Origin: Epiperipatus broadwayi
Lineage: Eukaryota > Onychophora > Udeonychophora > Euonychophora > Peripatidae
Assembly (NCBI GenBank): GCA_028023455.1
Contig: JAQFVV010001085.1
Coordinates: forward strand, 1 to 64,000
Direction: 5' to 3'
Length of the DNA stretch: 64,000 nucleotides
Under the pieces are notes generated by a model that saw nothing but the letters and a program-made list of their open reading frames with translations, had not been told where the DNA came from and searched no databases. Positions within the stretch are counted from its first letter, which is position 1; each line of letters starts with the position of its first letter. Of the stretch, positions 21,890 through 35,528 are shown in pieces. The translations under genes were made by a program, and so were the position numbers.

Positions 21890-24800
21890 TGTAATGGGTT
21901 TGATGTGAAAATGATATAAAAATTTCTTTCCCTTCTTCTTGGTGATTTGATTGCTTTGGTTTGCATTTTGAACATACAATCTACTTGCATTCAAAATGAT
22001 TTACTGGTGAGAATAAGTAATATTTACCTTGCTTATTGCCGGTATTATTTTAATGCATTTAACATTGCTCTTTTTCCATTCACTGATTTGGTGAAATATG
22101 TTTAACTTGTAAGAAATTAACAGCACAAATCAAGTTTAATAAAATGTGATTAAAAATAATAATAATTCTTATTTATTTAAAATAATCTTAGAAATTATTT
22201 TCATTTAAATACAAAAGCCATTTGTTTAACTAATTTTTAATTATTAGATAAAAATATAATAAATTCACGTGTGCGTTTCAGTGAGCATCTCATTGAAAAA
22301 GAGCGTTCATAGTATTATTAAGAAAAAAAATGGTGTAAGAATAAAATGTAAGCAAAATGTGTTAAGCATATTTTTTAAAAGTAATTAATAAGCAAACGGA
22401 TTAACCAAGAATTTTCATACAAATTTAAACATAAAATGGTGATATTTAATAATTGTATGAGTTTCTAGATTTAAAAGATCTGTTCAAGTTTACCGGCCAA
22501 GTGGATCAAATCGCTAATAATTTTCTCAATATCTACATTTGAATATGTCGGAACGCTTAATTTTAAAAGTAGGATTAATAGCAGAAATCCAGAATGTTTT
22601 GGAACACTTTATTACATACCAATTGGCAACATTAAATAAATATTTCAATTACAGAAGTGTTTTGGATATGACAACTTTATTTTTAAAAAAAGAAAAGGTT
22701 TAAAATCAAATTCAAATGTTAAATTTTATTGAAATGCTGGCTTAATATTTCTGAGTATCATTTAAATAATAAATAATTGACTATCTTATCAGGAACGTAT
22801 ACTGCCAATAATGTATTCACTATTTAATTTGTTTACTATTTGAATAATAACAACAGCTTTTAAACGACTAACTAAAACTACTTTCTGATTTCTATCTCCA
22901 ATGTTGATTTGTTAAATTATTGGGTTCTGATATTATTCCTAGATTTAAATGTAGATAGATAGATTAATATAGCCTGGATATTATAAATTTGGAACACTGC
23001 TATATATAAATGTAGAATTTAATAACGTATGAAGAACATTTCCATGTAAACTCTACATGTCATGCTTTGGAATTATCTCATATTCATCGAGCCACGTAAA
23101 ATTCATTAATATAAAAGTACTCATAATAACTAGAACAAACGGATATAATCACAGCTATAAAATTCGGCTATAATTTATAATTATTACTTTGTATAATGTG
23201 TATTTATTGTTCAAGACATTTTTACATTGATTTCTCAGATAATATTTAGTATTCTAAAAATGTTGTACACATTAATTTATGTATTTAAGTAACAATGAAT
23301 TAATTTAAATTTTTATTGTTATATGAACTTATATGTGAGGTTCATGATTTATATTTTTACTATGTTTAAATTAAATTCATGGAATTGAATAAAATATTTA
23401 TCCAAGGGAATAGCCCTTGCCGAAAAAGCTTGACAATTGCTAATAAATTTATGGTGTGTGTCAACCTCTTATGAAGTGTCTTATGAGTCTTTCCAGAGTT
23501 ATGTTCTTATACTCATGTCACTTATTACATTGTTACTATGTTTATATTTTAAGCAGATAATTCAGTATATTAGTTCTTATTATTATTGAAACACTTTTCA
23601 TTGTGTATGAATCGACATCTGCTAAGTTGCTGATATCTTTCTGAATTATCAGATTAATTGAGGAGGATGGTTTTTGCACTTTAAATATGGAGTAAATATT
23701 AATATTGCTTTACAATGTTAAATGGCATTAGTCTGTGATGGTGGTTAATCTGCAGATTAATTATTTGCCACTTTCTGTATTTTTATACTCATTCCTGCAC
23801 TGGTGATAAATCTGCGGAATTGTGTAATTATATTTGTTGCTTCATGGTGGTGGTGGTGGTGTATAAACCCACAGGGCACACAGTGTTGTATCATTTTTAT
23901 ATGTAGATGAATGCATCAACAGGAATACCATTTTACTTCATAAATGTGAGTTTGGGCAAAGTGTTTTGTATTATTATGCTAAAATCATCTTCTCCCATTT
24001 ATAAGTATAACTTCTAAGTTGAGTCATAAAGTGTAGCAGGGCATCTTATCTAAGTTATCCTCATAATGATCAACTATTTGTTGATTAATATTTTATCTGA
24101 ACTGAAGTTTAAATTTTTACTTTGGTTTAGCATTGCATTTTAGTTAATTCCTGCAAATATAATATTATTTATTATATTATTATAGGTTTATATTATAGGT
24201 GTAATGATTCTGGAACTGACACATTCGGTATTTTATGATTTGATGCTGAATTTCCGTATAGTTTCCTCAAGTCAAAAATTACATCATATATAATAAAATG
24301 TATGATTAGGCTTTTATAAAACTGTGCCTATGATATATTTAGTGAAGTAAACACATGGAATGATATTTTATTTATTTATTTTATATATTTGTTTATTTAT
24401 GAATCTATTTATTATATTAAACATCCTACATCAATTATATTTTAATCATAAAATTGTAAATAAAGGTTGATTTATAATTAAACTTACTGTGCTGTTGCTA
24501 TTTGGTATTCACAAAACCAGAAATCCCATATCTTGAATAGAGCATACACTGGAGTACATACTGCTGTCAGCATGATATAAGAGTTTTAGTAGTCTGAGAA
24601 AATATTTGAATGCTTTTGTCCTTGGTAGTTTATGATGTGTAAGGTACAATAAAATCCCATTTGCCTTTTCCATCATTATAGCTTTGCTTTGTTGATTCTA
24701 ATACATGATATAAAATTGATTGATTTTATAAACTTATAAACAAATTTACCTGATAATTCTACAATTGATTTTATTTTTTTAATGTTATAATTGTAATTTA

Positions 24801-25297
24801 TCAAACATAACAAGAGCCTCACTTCTATTTATTAAATTATAAATAGAAAAACCCAAGTTTTCGATACTTATTTATTATTACAAAGTACATATCTAGACTA
24901 GCATTTGTACCAAAATCATATATATCATTTTAAAGAATAATCGTTAGTAATTCCATAAATCATTCCATCTTGTCCATGGTCACCATAAGGTCTCATGAAA
25001 TGAAAAATCACAAATTAAGGTTTTGAAGGATAATAAAATTACTTACTTATAATTTGTCTAATGTACTTTCATATATTGCTATGATGGGTCTTCACAGTGT
25101 ACCCTGGGTGTGACCAGATTAGATCATAATGATTTCATGTTATATCATTAATTTGGTTTGTTGTGATGTGATCAGACCTTTTGGTTACAGCCTTTGTGAT
25201 AGGTTTGATTACTTACATTCATTACATTTGCTCCAGATTTTGGTTACAGCCTTTGGCTGCCCAACGATTGAGGCATTCGGTTACAAGATTTTTGGTT

Positions 25298-25300
<3 letters not shown>
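21890..25300. mobile_element. LTR-like unit 2 (~3.41 kb), ATAT duplication
   Basis: Begins TGTAATGG and ends TTTGGTTACA. ATAT precedes it (21886-21889) and follows it (25301-25304), inside TA-rich sequence. The TGTAA/TTACA ends match the other LTRs here. It is homologous to 18264-21819, same orientation, with only about 70 bp between them. No coding capacity. Orientation is not determined. Confidence 0.6.
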
Positions 25301-25335
<35 letters not shown>

Positions 25336-26795
25336 CAACAGATGGCGTTTTACCAAAAACACCATCATATTATACACAAATATACTCAGCGTTAGGAAGC
25401 CCTTGTAACTAATAAAAATATTAGCCATAATTTTAACTAATAAAAAATATTTCTTATGATCACTAAATAAAAAATATTTCTTATGATCACTAAATAAAAA
25501 TTATAGTGAAATCAATGTAGTGAAATTATATTTAGCTCTAATAATAAATTCTTTCAACAAAGAATCATTCCGTTTTTTTCCACATATATAAAACATGTTC
25601 ACAGTTGCACATCCTGCACTACTTGTATCTAATTAAAAATATCAATAAATTAAATATTAAACATCATCAAGCTGAAAAAAAGAAATCAAACTCTTATTTC
25701 TTTTTTTATTCAGTTTACCTCAGCATATGTGTTTTACTTGGGTACCACTAGGCTGTCTATATCTAAATAAAGTAAATATCATATATTTAATCATATGAGT
25801 AAACTGGTTCAAACCAACTTAGTACATTTTTTACAGCCCATGCACTTGGATGAATGGAAAACGACATACTTATATTTTGGTTGAACAAATAAAACTATAA
25901 GATCCCAATATCATAAATTCTCACTTAATTCTTTCACAGGTGTTACCAACTCAGTTTAAGTACATAGATTTACAGATGCGTAGATGTTCTTGATAATGGC
26001 TCACAAATATTCATAGTGATACCCATTATTTATATATGCCCCATTAAACCCATTTATTTAATCTATTTATTAATAATAATATTGATGATGATGATTCCAT
26101 CCACAGCTTTTGCAATTGACTCACAACAACAAATTTAGCCTTTTATAAACCTACAATTATTTACCTAAAACATTATTATATTTAAAATATGACCCACTGC
26201 TTAACATTCAGTAATGATGATGAATGATCATAATTAAATGGTAAAATTTAAAAGAAAAAAACAATACTAATAATAATAACACTAAAGCCAAATATTTATA
26301 ATTATATTTATTAAGATTTTTTTCCTTTTAATAAAACAAATTTCTAATCATTTAATTGACTTCAGTTATTATATCAATCAAAATAAAACATTATTAAAAC
26401 AAACTAACCGAATAAGAAAATTTGACATATGTATATGCTCCTACCCATTTAAGATAATCTGGTTTAAAATGAAACCGTAAAAGAGAATAAAAACAAAACA
26501 TTCCATCTAATGCTTATTCAATATTTCTCCCAACATTATTACATGTCATAAATGCAATACAAAAGTCATTCATGCAATATACACGTGTGTTCACTTTCAT
26601 ATGTGTGAATCTATATTCTATTAATTTGTTCCCTTAAAAAAACTATTAAGCATTAGATTTTAGTGTAACTTATTTTGACTTATTTTAATTGACGTATGTC
26701 TGTATATGTAGTCACCCACACACCCACTTGCAATAATTAGCATATATATCATGTTGAAATGTATTTCCTTCATATTATTCATTTATAAATAAATC
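25301..26795. other. AT-rich DNA with a short repeat fragment
   Basis: A TA tract, then at 25335-25364 CAGATGGCGTTTTACCAAAA and ACACC, which matches part of the ~390-bp hammerhead repeat at 59530 (TAGATGGCATTCTACCAAAA). A 28-bp direct duplication (AAAAATATTTCTTATGATCA) lies at about 25441-25497. Otherwise nothing recognised. Confidence 0.45.
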
Positions 26796-26799
26796 ATAT

Positions 26800-27499
26800 T
26801 GTAATGGTCATATTTCTACATCCACATAACAAAATCCAAAGTTTTAGTAAATCATTCCAAGGTGGATTGAAATGATGTTGTTGACATTCCAAGGTGGATT
26901 GAAATGATGTTGTTGAGATACCGAATCCAATCAAATCGAGAGTTTTAGTAAATCATTCCAAGGTGGATTGAAATGAGGTTGTTGAGAAACCAAATCCAAT
27001 CACACATCAGTTGCTATACTAATGCTCACATATTTACTACCTTATGGATGATATATATGAGGCTACATCAGTATTTTCTCAATTCGCATGCTGGCATATT
27101 TCAAAGTATAGCTATATAGGGGTAGTGTGACCAACATTACTAAATTTGGATTGTGGTTCATGATAACTAAATACTAATATTTAACTAATTCATAATGAGT
27201 AAAATTGACACACTAAGCAGAAGTTAAAATCTAAATAAACGTAATAAAAACCAAAATTTATATGATGAAATTAATAAGAGAAAATAATAAAATTACATTA
27301 AGATTATAGAGCTTGTCTCAATCACAGGGGATAATTCTAGGGGTTACAGTTTATTAATACTTGATATTATAGTTCACATGCATGTGATGATTTTAGGGAT
27401 ACAAGCAGTTTTGGTTTACACACACACATATATATCATTTCAAATCAGTCGCAGTTGTTGTTGGCTTATAGGTTACAGACTGTTTCATTTATTTTGCTT

Positions 27500-27565
<66 letters not shown>

Positions 27566-29687
27566 TCACAGGTGATGAAGATTTATAATGTACCAAGTTA
27601 CATTTTCAGACGATTTATTATTACATTACAAATTGGTTTAGTGTGCTCATAATAAACTATGTCTAGTTAATGCTATATTTTTGGATTTAGAGTTGCTTTA
27701 GGCATATAGCACAAGTCACTATCATTATTTATAAATAATATTTTATTAAACACATATTATTTAACATACTCTCTATATAGCTTATATGCCTATAAAATTA
27801 GATTCTGTTTTAGATCAAAGCTAAATACAAATTATTATAGCAGGATGAAATGATGATAGGCAGTCAGACATCAGATACCAAGGTGCTTACAAAATATACA
27901 ATCTGAGTCTGTGCATCTCGAATGTGTGCTTGCTCACGGGATTTGTTACCAAGTAATTGGTTCCCTTCTTATGTATCCATTGCTGTGAAAAAGAGAACTT
28001 TTATTCTGGGTGATCGAATAACTAATTATAATACTCTGGATCCTCATGCTCCAGTCCTACATATGAAGAATGGGGTGGTCCTTAAAACCTACACCCATTG
28101 AAACATATATACAGTGACAAGTATATACACTATTGCATTTTCTAAGAATGCATTCGCCCTGCTGAGTACATCATTATATAATAAATTATGACACAAAACA
28201 ATAGTTTCTTCCATGAAACTACTGTAAATCAGTTCATAATCTAGCATCTATAACTATGCTATTAAGAAAAGCTTATAAATCTAATTTGCTTAGCCATCTA
28301 TATAGGCATTTCTATAACTATAGGGAGGACTACAGCATATTTTGGATAATTACTATACTAAATTTTAGCTTTATGCTGTATTTCATCATCTCAACTAAAT
28401 ATTAATGAAATATTTCATTTAAAGCAAACCTATCTTAAAGCATTTAAAAGCTTTTGATTATATCACAAATAAGATTTATTTTATCCATTTCAGAAGGGAG
28501 TTTTGTTTGTGCATTAATAAGTGTGAAATTACACACACGTGAGAATATCTAATCACTCCTCACTAGAGATTTAACTAAAAGAAACATAAATTTAGAAATA
28601 AGATTTCACATAAATGAAATCTGAAATTTGTCTTTATTTGCTTAGTTTAAAAGGGAATGAAATAAAATAGCCTAAATTAAATTAACACAGTTTAATATCT
28701 GTTTAATTCATTTACGAAAATTATTAATAAAAGCAACTATTATTAATAGGGTAAAATATGCAAAATGAGTTGGAAACATAAATGTCAGTTAAAATCAGGT
28801 AAGACTTTCAATTTAAATAAAATAAAATAAAATTTACTTAGAAGTTTAGAATACACTAAATTGATAATAAATTTGGCTAGCTTTAGGAGTTATGAAGTAT
28901 AGTTTAAAAGTTAATTTTATATTGATGAAGATCTGCTCCCTCTATAACTTTTCTGCTGTGGCAAGGTAGCTTGGTCTTGAACACTTTCTTTAGATGGCAT
29001 TGACTTTTGGTTCAATTGCCCCTTCATTCAGTAGACCATTTTCCAGGCTTGAAAGCAAGTAAGTGCCTTTCTACCCCATCATCATCATCATTCCCAATTT
29101 TACAAAATTTCACTAAAATAATTGCAAGTCAAGAAAGAATAAGCTAGTAACAAAAAGAATAAGCTACAAAAGATGGTTGCAGTAAGTTTATATACTAGCT
29201 CACCCTCCCTCTTCTCATTCTTGATAGTTTCAGATGTGTTTTTTTAATTATCTCACTATATTTTTGGAAATCTGGGATTCCTGCTGTTATCAATTTTTTT
29301 TACAGGTGGGTCCCACAAACTGGACCAGGATAATTTATTCAAATTTGCTTTTAAAATCAATTTTTATTCTTAAAATTTTAAGTAGTTCAGAATACAGTGA
29401 GAAGGATTAATTTTGCTAAATTATTTTTTTCGAACACAAATCTAAAACTCTGTAAACAATTTTATTCTATATGTAACACATTTAAATAATTTAATGCTTT
29501 ATGCAGAAATATTATAATTTCAAATATAATTTTAAAATAATATTAAAAAAAAAACAAATTTTCTAATGTTTTAATCATATAACATTATTTATTTCCTGTA
29601 TATATGTAGGTTCTGGTTACACATACATAGCATGTTTACATTTATTTAACCACTAATGATGTACATAAGCACATTTACTGATTTCTT

Positions 29688-29725
<38 letters not shown>

Positions 29726-29886
29726 CCATTTTATACTGTATGCTAAAATATATGCACACATACACAACAATTATTAGATTTAAAATTTGCACAATATATG
29801 ATGATTTGGGTATAAGTATACATAAATAAATACTACTATATCATATAGTAGGTGAAATAGAAGGATAGACAGATCTGATCATTTCA
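26800..29886 (-). repeat. Element 3, 3' LTR
   Basis: Plus strand TGTAATGGTCATATTTCTAC to GATCATTTCA, 3,087 bp, aligned along its length to 34848-37813 plus 42906-43107. It includes a partial triplication of AAATCATTCCAAGGTGGATT with neighbours (26845-27000) that is single in the other LTR, and a (TA)n tract at 27502-27562. The next bases (TATCACCAAA) are the decayed 3'-edge decamer. Confidence 0.8.
29187..29194 (-). promoter_or_regulatory. TATA box of element 3 (3' LTR copy)
   Basis: Minus strand TATATAAA, followed by GCAACCATCTTTTGTAGC. The other LTR (37325-37332) reads GCAGCCATCTTTAGTCAC, comparable to GACAGCCATATTGTTAGTGA in element 1. Confidence 0.4.
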
Positions 29887-30795
29887 TATCACCAAAATGA
29901 CTGGAAGAGTTATTAATTTTTATTAATGAATGCCTTTATTTAGGTATTTATAAACCTAGTAAATTTTAAACAAAGCCTTGACCTATACTATTATATCCCA
30001 TGTTAGTAAAACAATATCTACTCTATTAGTTTCTATATCTAAATAAAATAATTTAATCTAGATTATATTAATATGTAAGATTTTAAAATTTTCAGATCCT
30101 TAAGAAGAGTCTGTAGTCCTGGATGTAATTGTACATGGTCTTAGGATCTGTGTGTTGTTCTCTATTATCTTGTTCCCTGTTCATAACAAGAAAGCATTAC
30201 TGCCCTGATGTACTTTTGTCCTGAAGGGGCTTTTATACAGCAGTAAGAATTTGTGAAAACTTCTAAGGGGTTTGCTATGAGGCTGTTGTGTCTTATATTC
30301 TTTGTTTTTAGGCTGGGTCTGATACAGTATTTTCCTTACTTAAAAGTGTTCACAATGTACTTTAGTGCATCCCTTTCTCTGCCTCCGAGCTTGAACCCTT
30401 GGCTGACTTTTCTTTTTTGAAACATACAGACTACTTTTTTATTCTCCTTTTCCATATTGTCATTCTTGCTCTAGCTTTAACATTGTCTTTACTATCCCTT
30501 CTTACAAAATTTGACTTTTCCCAACAGGTCTTGCTCTCTATCCCTCCATAATAATCTCCTTTTCTTTTTACTAATTCAAAGACTGGCAGTTGCCAACAAG
30601 TTCTATTCTCTACTCTGCCTTCTGGCTCAACTTTCTCTGCCTAAATTCTTTCCTTAGGTTATCTTCAATCTGGTCATACTGGTCTTACTATCTGGTGATT
30701 AACTCAATGACTTGCAGTTTCCATGGAGTCTTATTTTCAGTCCTGTCCTTCTGGCTTAAGTTCCTCCATTTAACTTTCTTCTTTAGATTGTTTTT

Positions 30796-31341
30796 TTACA
30801 GGAAACACAGTGTGTCCCATTTATTTTTGGTCTTAGGATTTATCATTCTCCCTAGTTTCATCTCACATACATGGTTTCCATAGCCCATGTTCAGAGTACA
30901 CTCTTGTCTCTGTTCCTTTCCTACCTTATTGTTTACTTTTATTAACACTAACTTATCTATTTCAATATTATTCTCTACTCTTCTGAGATAATCTTCCACT
31001 GGGTTTAAATTTTCTTTCCTCTCTACCTTTATAGGTGTACTTCCAGTGTCTGCTTTCATTGCTCCTGACTCATCATGTCTAATATGGTCATTTCGATTTT
31101 CTATGCTTCTTTCTCTTATGTCTTCTGTCTTTCCAACCATCTCTCCATTGCCTTCTCTTTTATTGTAGGGGTCTTTGTCAATTCTTACACCCTGCTCTCT
31201 ACCTGCATCTTTCTTCCTCACTCCTTGTTCAAATGGACCTTCCTCTGTTTTCATTATACTCTGGTCTATCTGATCTTTGGGAATCTCTTGCTTTGACTTG
31301 GCTATTCTACAATTCTTTTCATCTAGCACTTTCCTTTCCAC
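30796..31341 (-). pseudogene. Charged C-terminal tail region after protease (element 3)
   Basis: A 181-codon frame, Lys/Glu/Arg-rich, starting MERKVLDEKNC, lying downstream of the decayed protease. It occupies the place of the acidic tail that follows the protease in element 1. No RT motif is present. The sequences are not obviously alike beyond charge, so homology is unproven. It may be the surviving part of the Pro tail. Confidence 0.4.
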
Positions 31342-31572
31342 TTCATCCTGTTCACCAATACCTTATAGATTTCCTCCTATCTATATACCTATCTCATCAT
31401 GACTTTCTTCCTTATCTTTAGTTTCTCTATCTATCTTTATAACTTGCTCTCCCACTTTGTCTTCTCTCTTTAATCTTTACTTAGATGAAACTTCCCCCAA
31501 CACTACATCTAGCAACAACTCTTTCGTAACCAGGAATGTATGGCACAATTTCACAGATCCCCAGTTTACTTC

Positions 31573-31803
31573 TCACCACACATGAAAATTTTCTGTGGAG
31601 GTCTTTCTCCCATTAGCTAGGTACATTTGCAATGGTATCAGGGGCAAACTCTGCCATATATGGCCATTCACTTCTATTTTGTTTAACCATTTTCTGACTA
31701 CTAAGGAAATCTGGCTTCCAGTATCCACTAAGGCTTTCACCTGATATTCATTTATGACTATGGTTATCAAGGGGCAGGATACAGTGGTCATTCTCATTGC
31801 CAC
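31573..31803 (-). pseudogene. Decayed retropepsin (element 3)
   Basis: KALVDTGSQISLVVRKWL and LANGRKTSTENFHVW match CALLDTGSQVSFVSKEWL and LADGRKTKTERQQVW of element 1. The catalytic DTG is retained. The frame is short and interrupted on both sides, so the protein is not made as such. Confidence 0.8.
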
Positions 31804-32040
31804 CTTCTCAACTACCCCTGGATCATACCATCACCTGTACTATCATCCTATCCCTATTATTTATTATGGGTGTCCAACTTATGAAATTGTTCATTAGAAG
31901 TCTCTGTAGTTTAACAGTTTAATTTTTATTACTTGCCTATTCTGAGTATTTTCACTCACTGTTGCCCTAGACCCTTTTGCAAATCTATTATCCACTAATC
32001 TGATGGCTTAGAGCTGAGGCTGTATTTTTTTCTTATCTTC

Positions 32041-33640
32041 TCAGGTGGTTATTTTGTGCATCAGCGTATAATCCACAGCAGTCAAGAATTCAGCCATCTC
32101 TTCCACTGTTCTTATCTGACATACTACCATCATCTGCTGCATTTTCCTGAGCATATTCTGTTGTATGATCTGGATGATCTGCATTTCTGTAAAAGAAAAA
32201 GCATTCAGTGATCTCAGGTGAGCTACCTGATGCATGAAGAATTGGGTGTGGGTCTCATTTGCCACTGTCCTATAATGTTCCCTTAAGACTGTATGGTATA
32301 TGCCATCTTGCTTTTCCTAACTCCAAAATGTTTTTACTAATGCTGAGGTGTATTGCACAAAGGTTTTCGGTATCTCCCGGTAACATTCCCACCATGATAG
32401 CACATATCTGTAAAGATAGTGTATGGCTAGCATAACCTGGTCTTAAGGACTATCTATTGGAAATGGAACAGTTCCTTTAAGCTCTGTAAATGCATTATTG
32501 GGCTCTTTCAAATTTCTCCCTTGACATGAATGAACTTAGCCAAATAGACCTGCTGGTTCATTGCTACATCCTGCTGGATACTCTCTCCATTTTCTCAGTT
32601 GTACTCTTACTATCAGTGCTACATTCTCCAATAGATTCAGAAGATTCTGGGTCCTCATCATTATTATCTACCATAGCCAAGCAGTTTTCCCCAGAAAGGC
32701 TGTCTAACTTTTGCCTAACAGTTAATGGATGTACTGTGACCCTATCATTTACATTCATTTCTGTGTCTTCCCTGCTGGTCCTTTTACTTTCCCCATCAGT
32801 CATTAACATTGCCCTGCCTGCTACTCTTTTATCTAAGTTCCCAAATGCTCTATCCCTTTCCTTTTTTACCTGACTCATTTTATTTTGCAATCCCTGCAGT
32901 TTCTCTAAAATATTCTTCTTTCCTTCATTAGTTTTACTTTCCATAACTTTAATGTTTGCTTTTAGTTCATATATTTTTTCATAAATCTCTTGACAAGACT
33001 TATTCACATAGTCTATTTTCTTTTTATAATCTTCTTGATGATTTTATTTTCTTCTAGACTTTCCTGTATTTGTACTATAGCTTGTTTAATATGTGCCCCT
33101 TGCTCACATCAATTATATTACATTATACAATGCAAACACATTTTTCCATTTTCTTTTCATGCAAAGCAACTTTTCTATACATTCCTCATGGGTTTTAGTA
33201 TAGTTGCCCTTACATTCTATTGTCAGCTCTTCCACCCATTTTTCAACATTTGCCAACTTGTGGTTCACTTCCTCACTTTTAATTTCAAACATTTGTCTCA
33301 TATTTTCTAGTATTGTCTATTTGTCCTTTTCATTTTTTTCCTGGTACCTTCACTCCTTTTTTTCTTTTCTTCCTGGTCCCTTACTTCCTTCTCTTCCCTT
33401 TTGCTTTCATTCAGTTGCATCATTATATTTGCTATCACTTGTTTCATATTCTTATTTTACTTTTCTTTCTGCTGTTCCCTCAAAGATATTGTAGTTTCTT
33501 TGGGTTCTTCACTTATACTCTCATCTCTGCTAATTTTTAATTCCTCTTCCATACCACTGCTTCTATTCCCCATTATCTCCTTCCCTGATCTCAGTGTTTT
33601 TTCATTTTGAGTTGTTTTTCCATCGTATAATATTTAACCG
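32041..33640 (-). pseudogene. Decayed gag (element 3)
   Basis: Several frames reassemble the element 1 Gag order. LRSGKEIM lies near 33590. Coiled-coil segments occur at 33301-33113 and at 33007-32564 (CQEIYEKIYELKANIKVMES). KTFWS, a stop, and DGIYHTVLREHY lie near 32320. ETHTQFFMHQVAHLRSLNAF and FTEMQIIQIIQQNM lie at 32265-32041, close to ETHTQFFLRQIASLRSLTAF in element 1. Stops and frameshifts are scattered throughout. CpG sites of element 1 are mostly TG or CA here. Confidence 0.8.
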
Positions 33641-33957
33641 CTTTTACTTCTAACACTATCCCTTTTTATTTATCACTATTTATTATTGGCTTTTATTTAA
33701 ATTTTAAGAAAGGCTGACTTGCTTTCTTTGCCCATCAGACTAGTCTACATTTTTTGCCCATTGCTACCTTATTTCTACTTTACCTTAAGATGCCCTATAT
33801 TATAATTGATATTAAAACACAATTAAACACTCTATTTTTTATTCTTGCCTAGCAAGCCTAACCTAACATTCAACAATAAAATACTAAATAAATAAATTAA
33901 AAATTCAAATCATGCATCTTCTTGTCTTCATCTGCATAAGTTGTTTTCCATTTTTGA

Positions 33958-33958
<1 letters not shown>

Positions 33959-34021
<63 letters not shown>
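33959..34021. repeat. (ATT)n microsatellite
   Basis: About 21 uninterrupted ATT units in the leader region of element 3. Confidence 0.95.
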
Positions 34022-34239
34022 TCCCATGATTTTAGCAATTTTGTACAATAAATACTCATATATTTGTCATGCCTGATTTTTCCCTTTTTATTTCACTTTT
34101 GCCCATTTTAATTTTGAATCACATATCCTTTATAGTTTGTAAATTTTTATTAAAGAAACTTTCTCCCTTTGACAACATATTTATAACAGGTTAATTCTAG
34201 TTTATTTAAATTATCTCGGGTGTGAGCTGTCAGTAGGTG

Positions 34240-34276
34240 ATATATATATATATATATATATATGTCCACAGATGGC

Positions 34277-34309
<33 letters not shown>
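34240..34309. repeat. Two (TA)n tracts around a CCACAGATGGCG core
   Basis: TA tracts at about 34240-34262 and 34277-34309 enclose GTCCACAGATGGCG. The AGATGGCG core recurs at 25338, 39948 and 42848. Confidence 0.85.
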
Positions 34310-34313
<4 letters not shown>

Positions 34314-34439
34314 CTGTTTTAACACACAACACCCATATTGTGAGATTTTTTTTATATTTTGCTACAATTTTACAATGCAAATCTTTTCCACATTTATATA
34401 GTTTCAGCATGAAAACATGTACATATGACCATTATATAT

Positions 34440-34847
34440 ACAACAAACAATTCAGAGTCATGATGAATAATTGACAATACATCTGGTAAAAGAGTTTTAT
34501 ACATATATATATACAGAACCAATAATTTTGTTCAGGGCCATGTAATTAAGTAACAAAACCACACCCTGTGGGGCTATACCCGAAAAATAATTTATATATA
34601 TATATAAAGAACTAATAATAAAATGTCCATAACCAGTGGAATTTTTTTTTACATATAATAATATTACTGCCACATATATTATCGGTTCACGGTGGTTGAA
34701 ATAATTAATGAAGCCCTATGCTTGGGTGTCCATATCTAAAAAAATAAATTATATATACCATAGCATGAAAGTGCATTCAATTCAGAACCATGGAAAGTAA
34801 TAAAATAGCTTCACATTTGAGCATCCATACCTAAAAAAAAAATCTGC
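34440..34847 (-). repeat. Tandem leader repeats (element 3), homologous to element 1 array
   Basis: At least four decayed units between the 5' LTR and gag. On the minus strand they include TATGGATGCTCAAATGTGAA (ending 34830), TATGGACACCCAAGCATAGG (ending 34734) and GGTATAGCCCCACAGGGTG (34563-34582). Each is followed by T/A-rich sequence and TTTCCATGG or CATGGCCCTGA. The best unit aligns with TTTGGACGCCCAAAATCGTG of element 1 and its downstream TTATTTC-ACC block. Confidence 0.6.
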
Positions 34848-35464
34848 TGTAACAGTCATATCTGTTACATTCATGCAACAAAATTCAGAGTTTTAGTAAA
34901 TCATCCCAAGGCTGATCGAAATGAAGTTGCTAACATCCAGAATCCAATCTTATATCAGTTGCTTTACTAATGCTCAAAGATTTACTACCTAATGGATGAC
35001 ATATGAGGCTACACCAGTATTTTCTTAATTCACATGCTGGCAGTAGCACATTGTTAAAACATGAGACTATGTGAAATGGTGATATTTCAAAATATAGTTA
35101 TATAGGTGTAGCATAACTAACATTACTAAATTTGGATTGTGATTCATGATAACTGAATACTAATTTTTAACTAATTAATAATGAGAAAAATTGACACACT
35201 AAGTGGAAGTTAAAATTAAAATTAAATTAATAAAAACCAAAATACAAATGATGAAAATATTGAGAGAAAATAATAAAATTACAATAAGATTATATAGATT
35301 GTCTCACTCACAGGTGATAAATCTAGGGCTTATAATTTATTAATATTTGATGTTTTACTTCACATGCAGGTGATGATTCTAGGGATATAAGCAGGTTTGG
35401 TTTACATACATATATAGCATTTCAAATCACTAACAGGTGATGTTGGTTTACAGCTTACAATCTG

Positions 35465-35528
<64 letters not shown>

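Noticed and set aside
27378-27652. Ile-Tyr repeat frames; likewise at 34150-34474, 44077-44391 and 25129-25428
   Set aside because: Artefacts of (TA)n microsatellites.
30590-33610. Many plus-strand Phe/Leu/Ser-rich frames resembling membrane proteins
   Set aside because: They are reverse complements of the Lys/Glu-rich decayed gag-pro of element 3. Hydrophobicity is a strand artefact.
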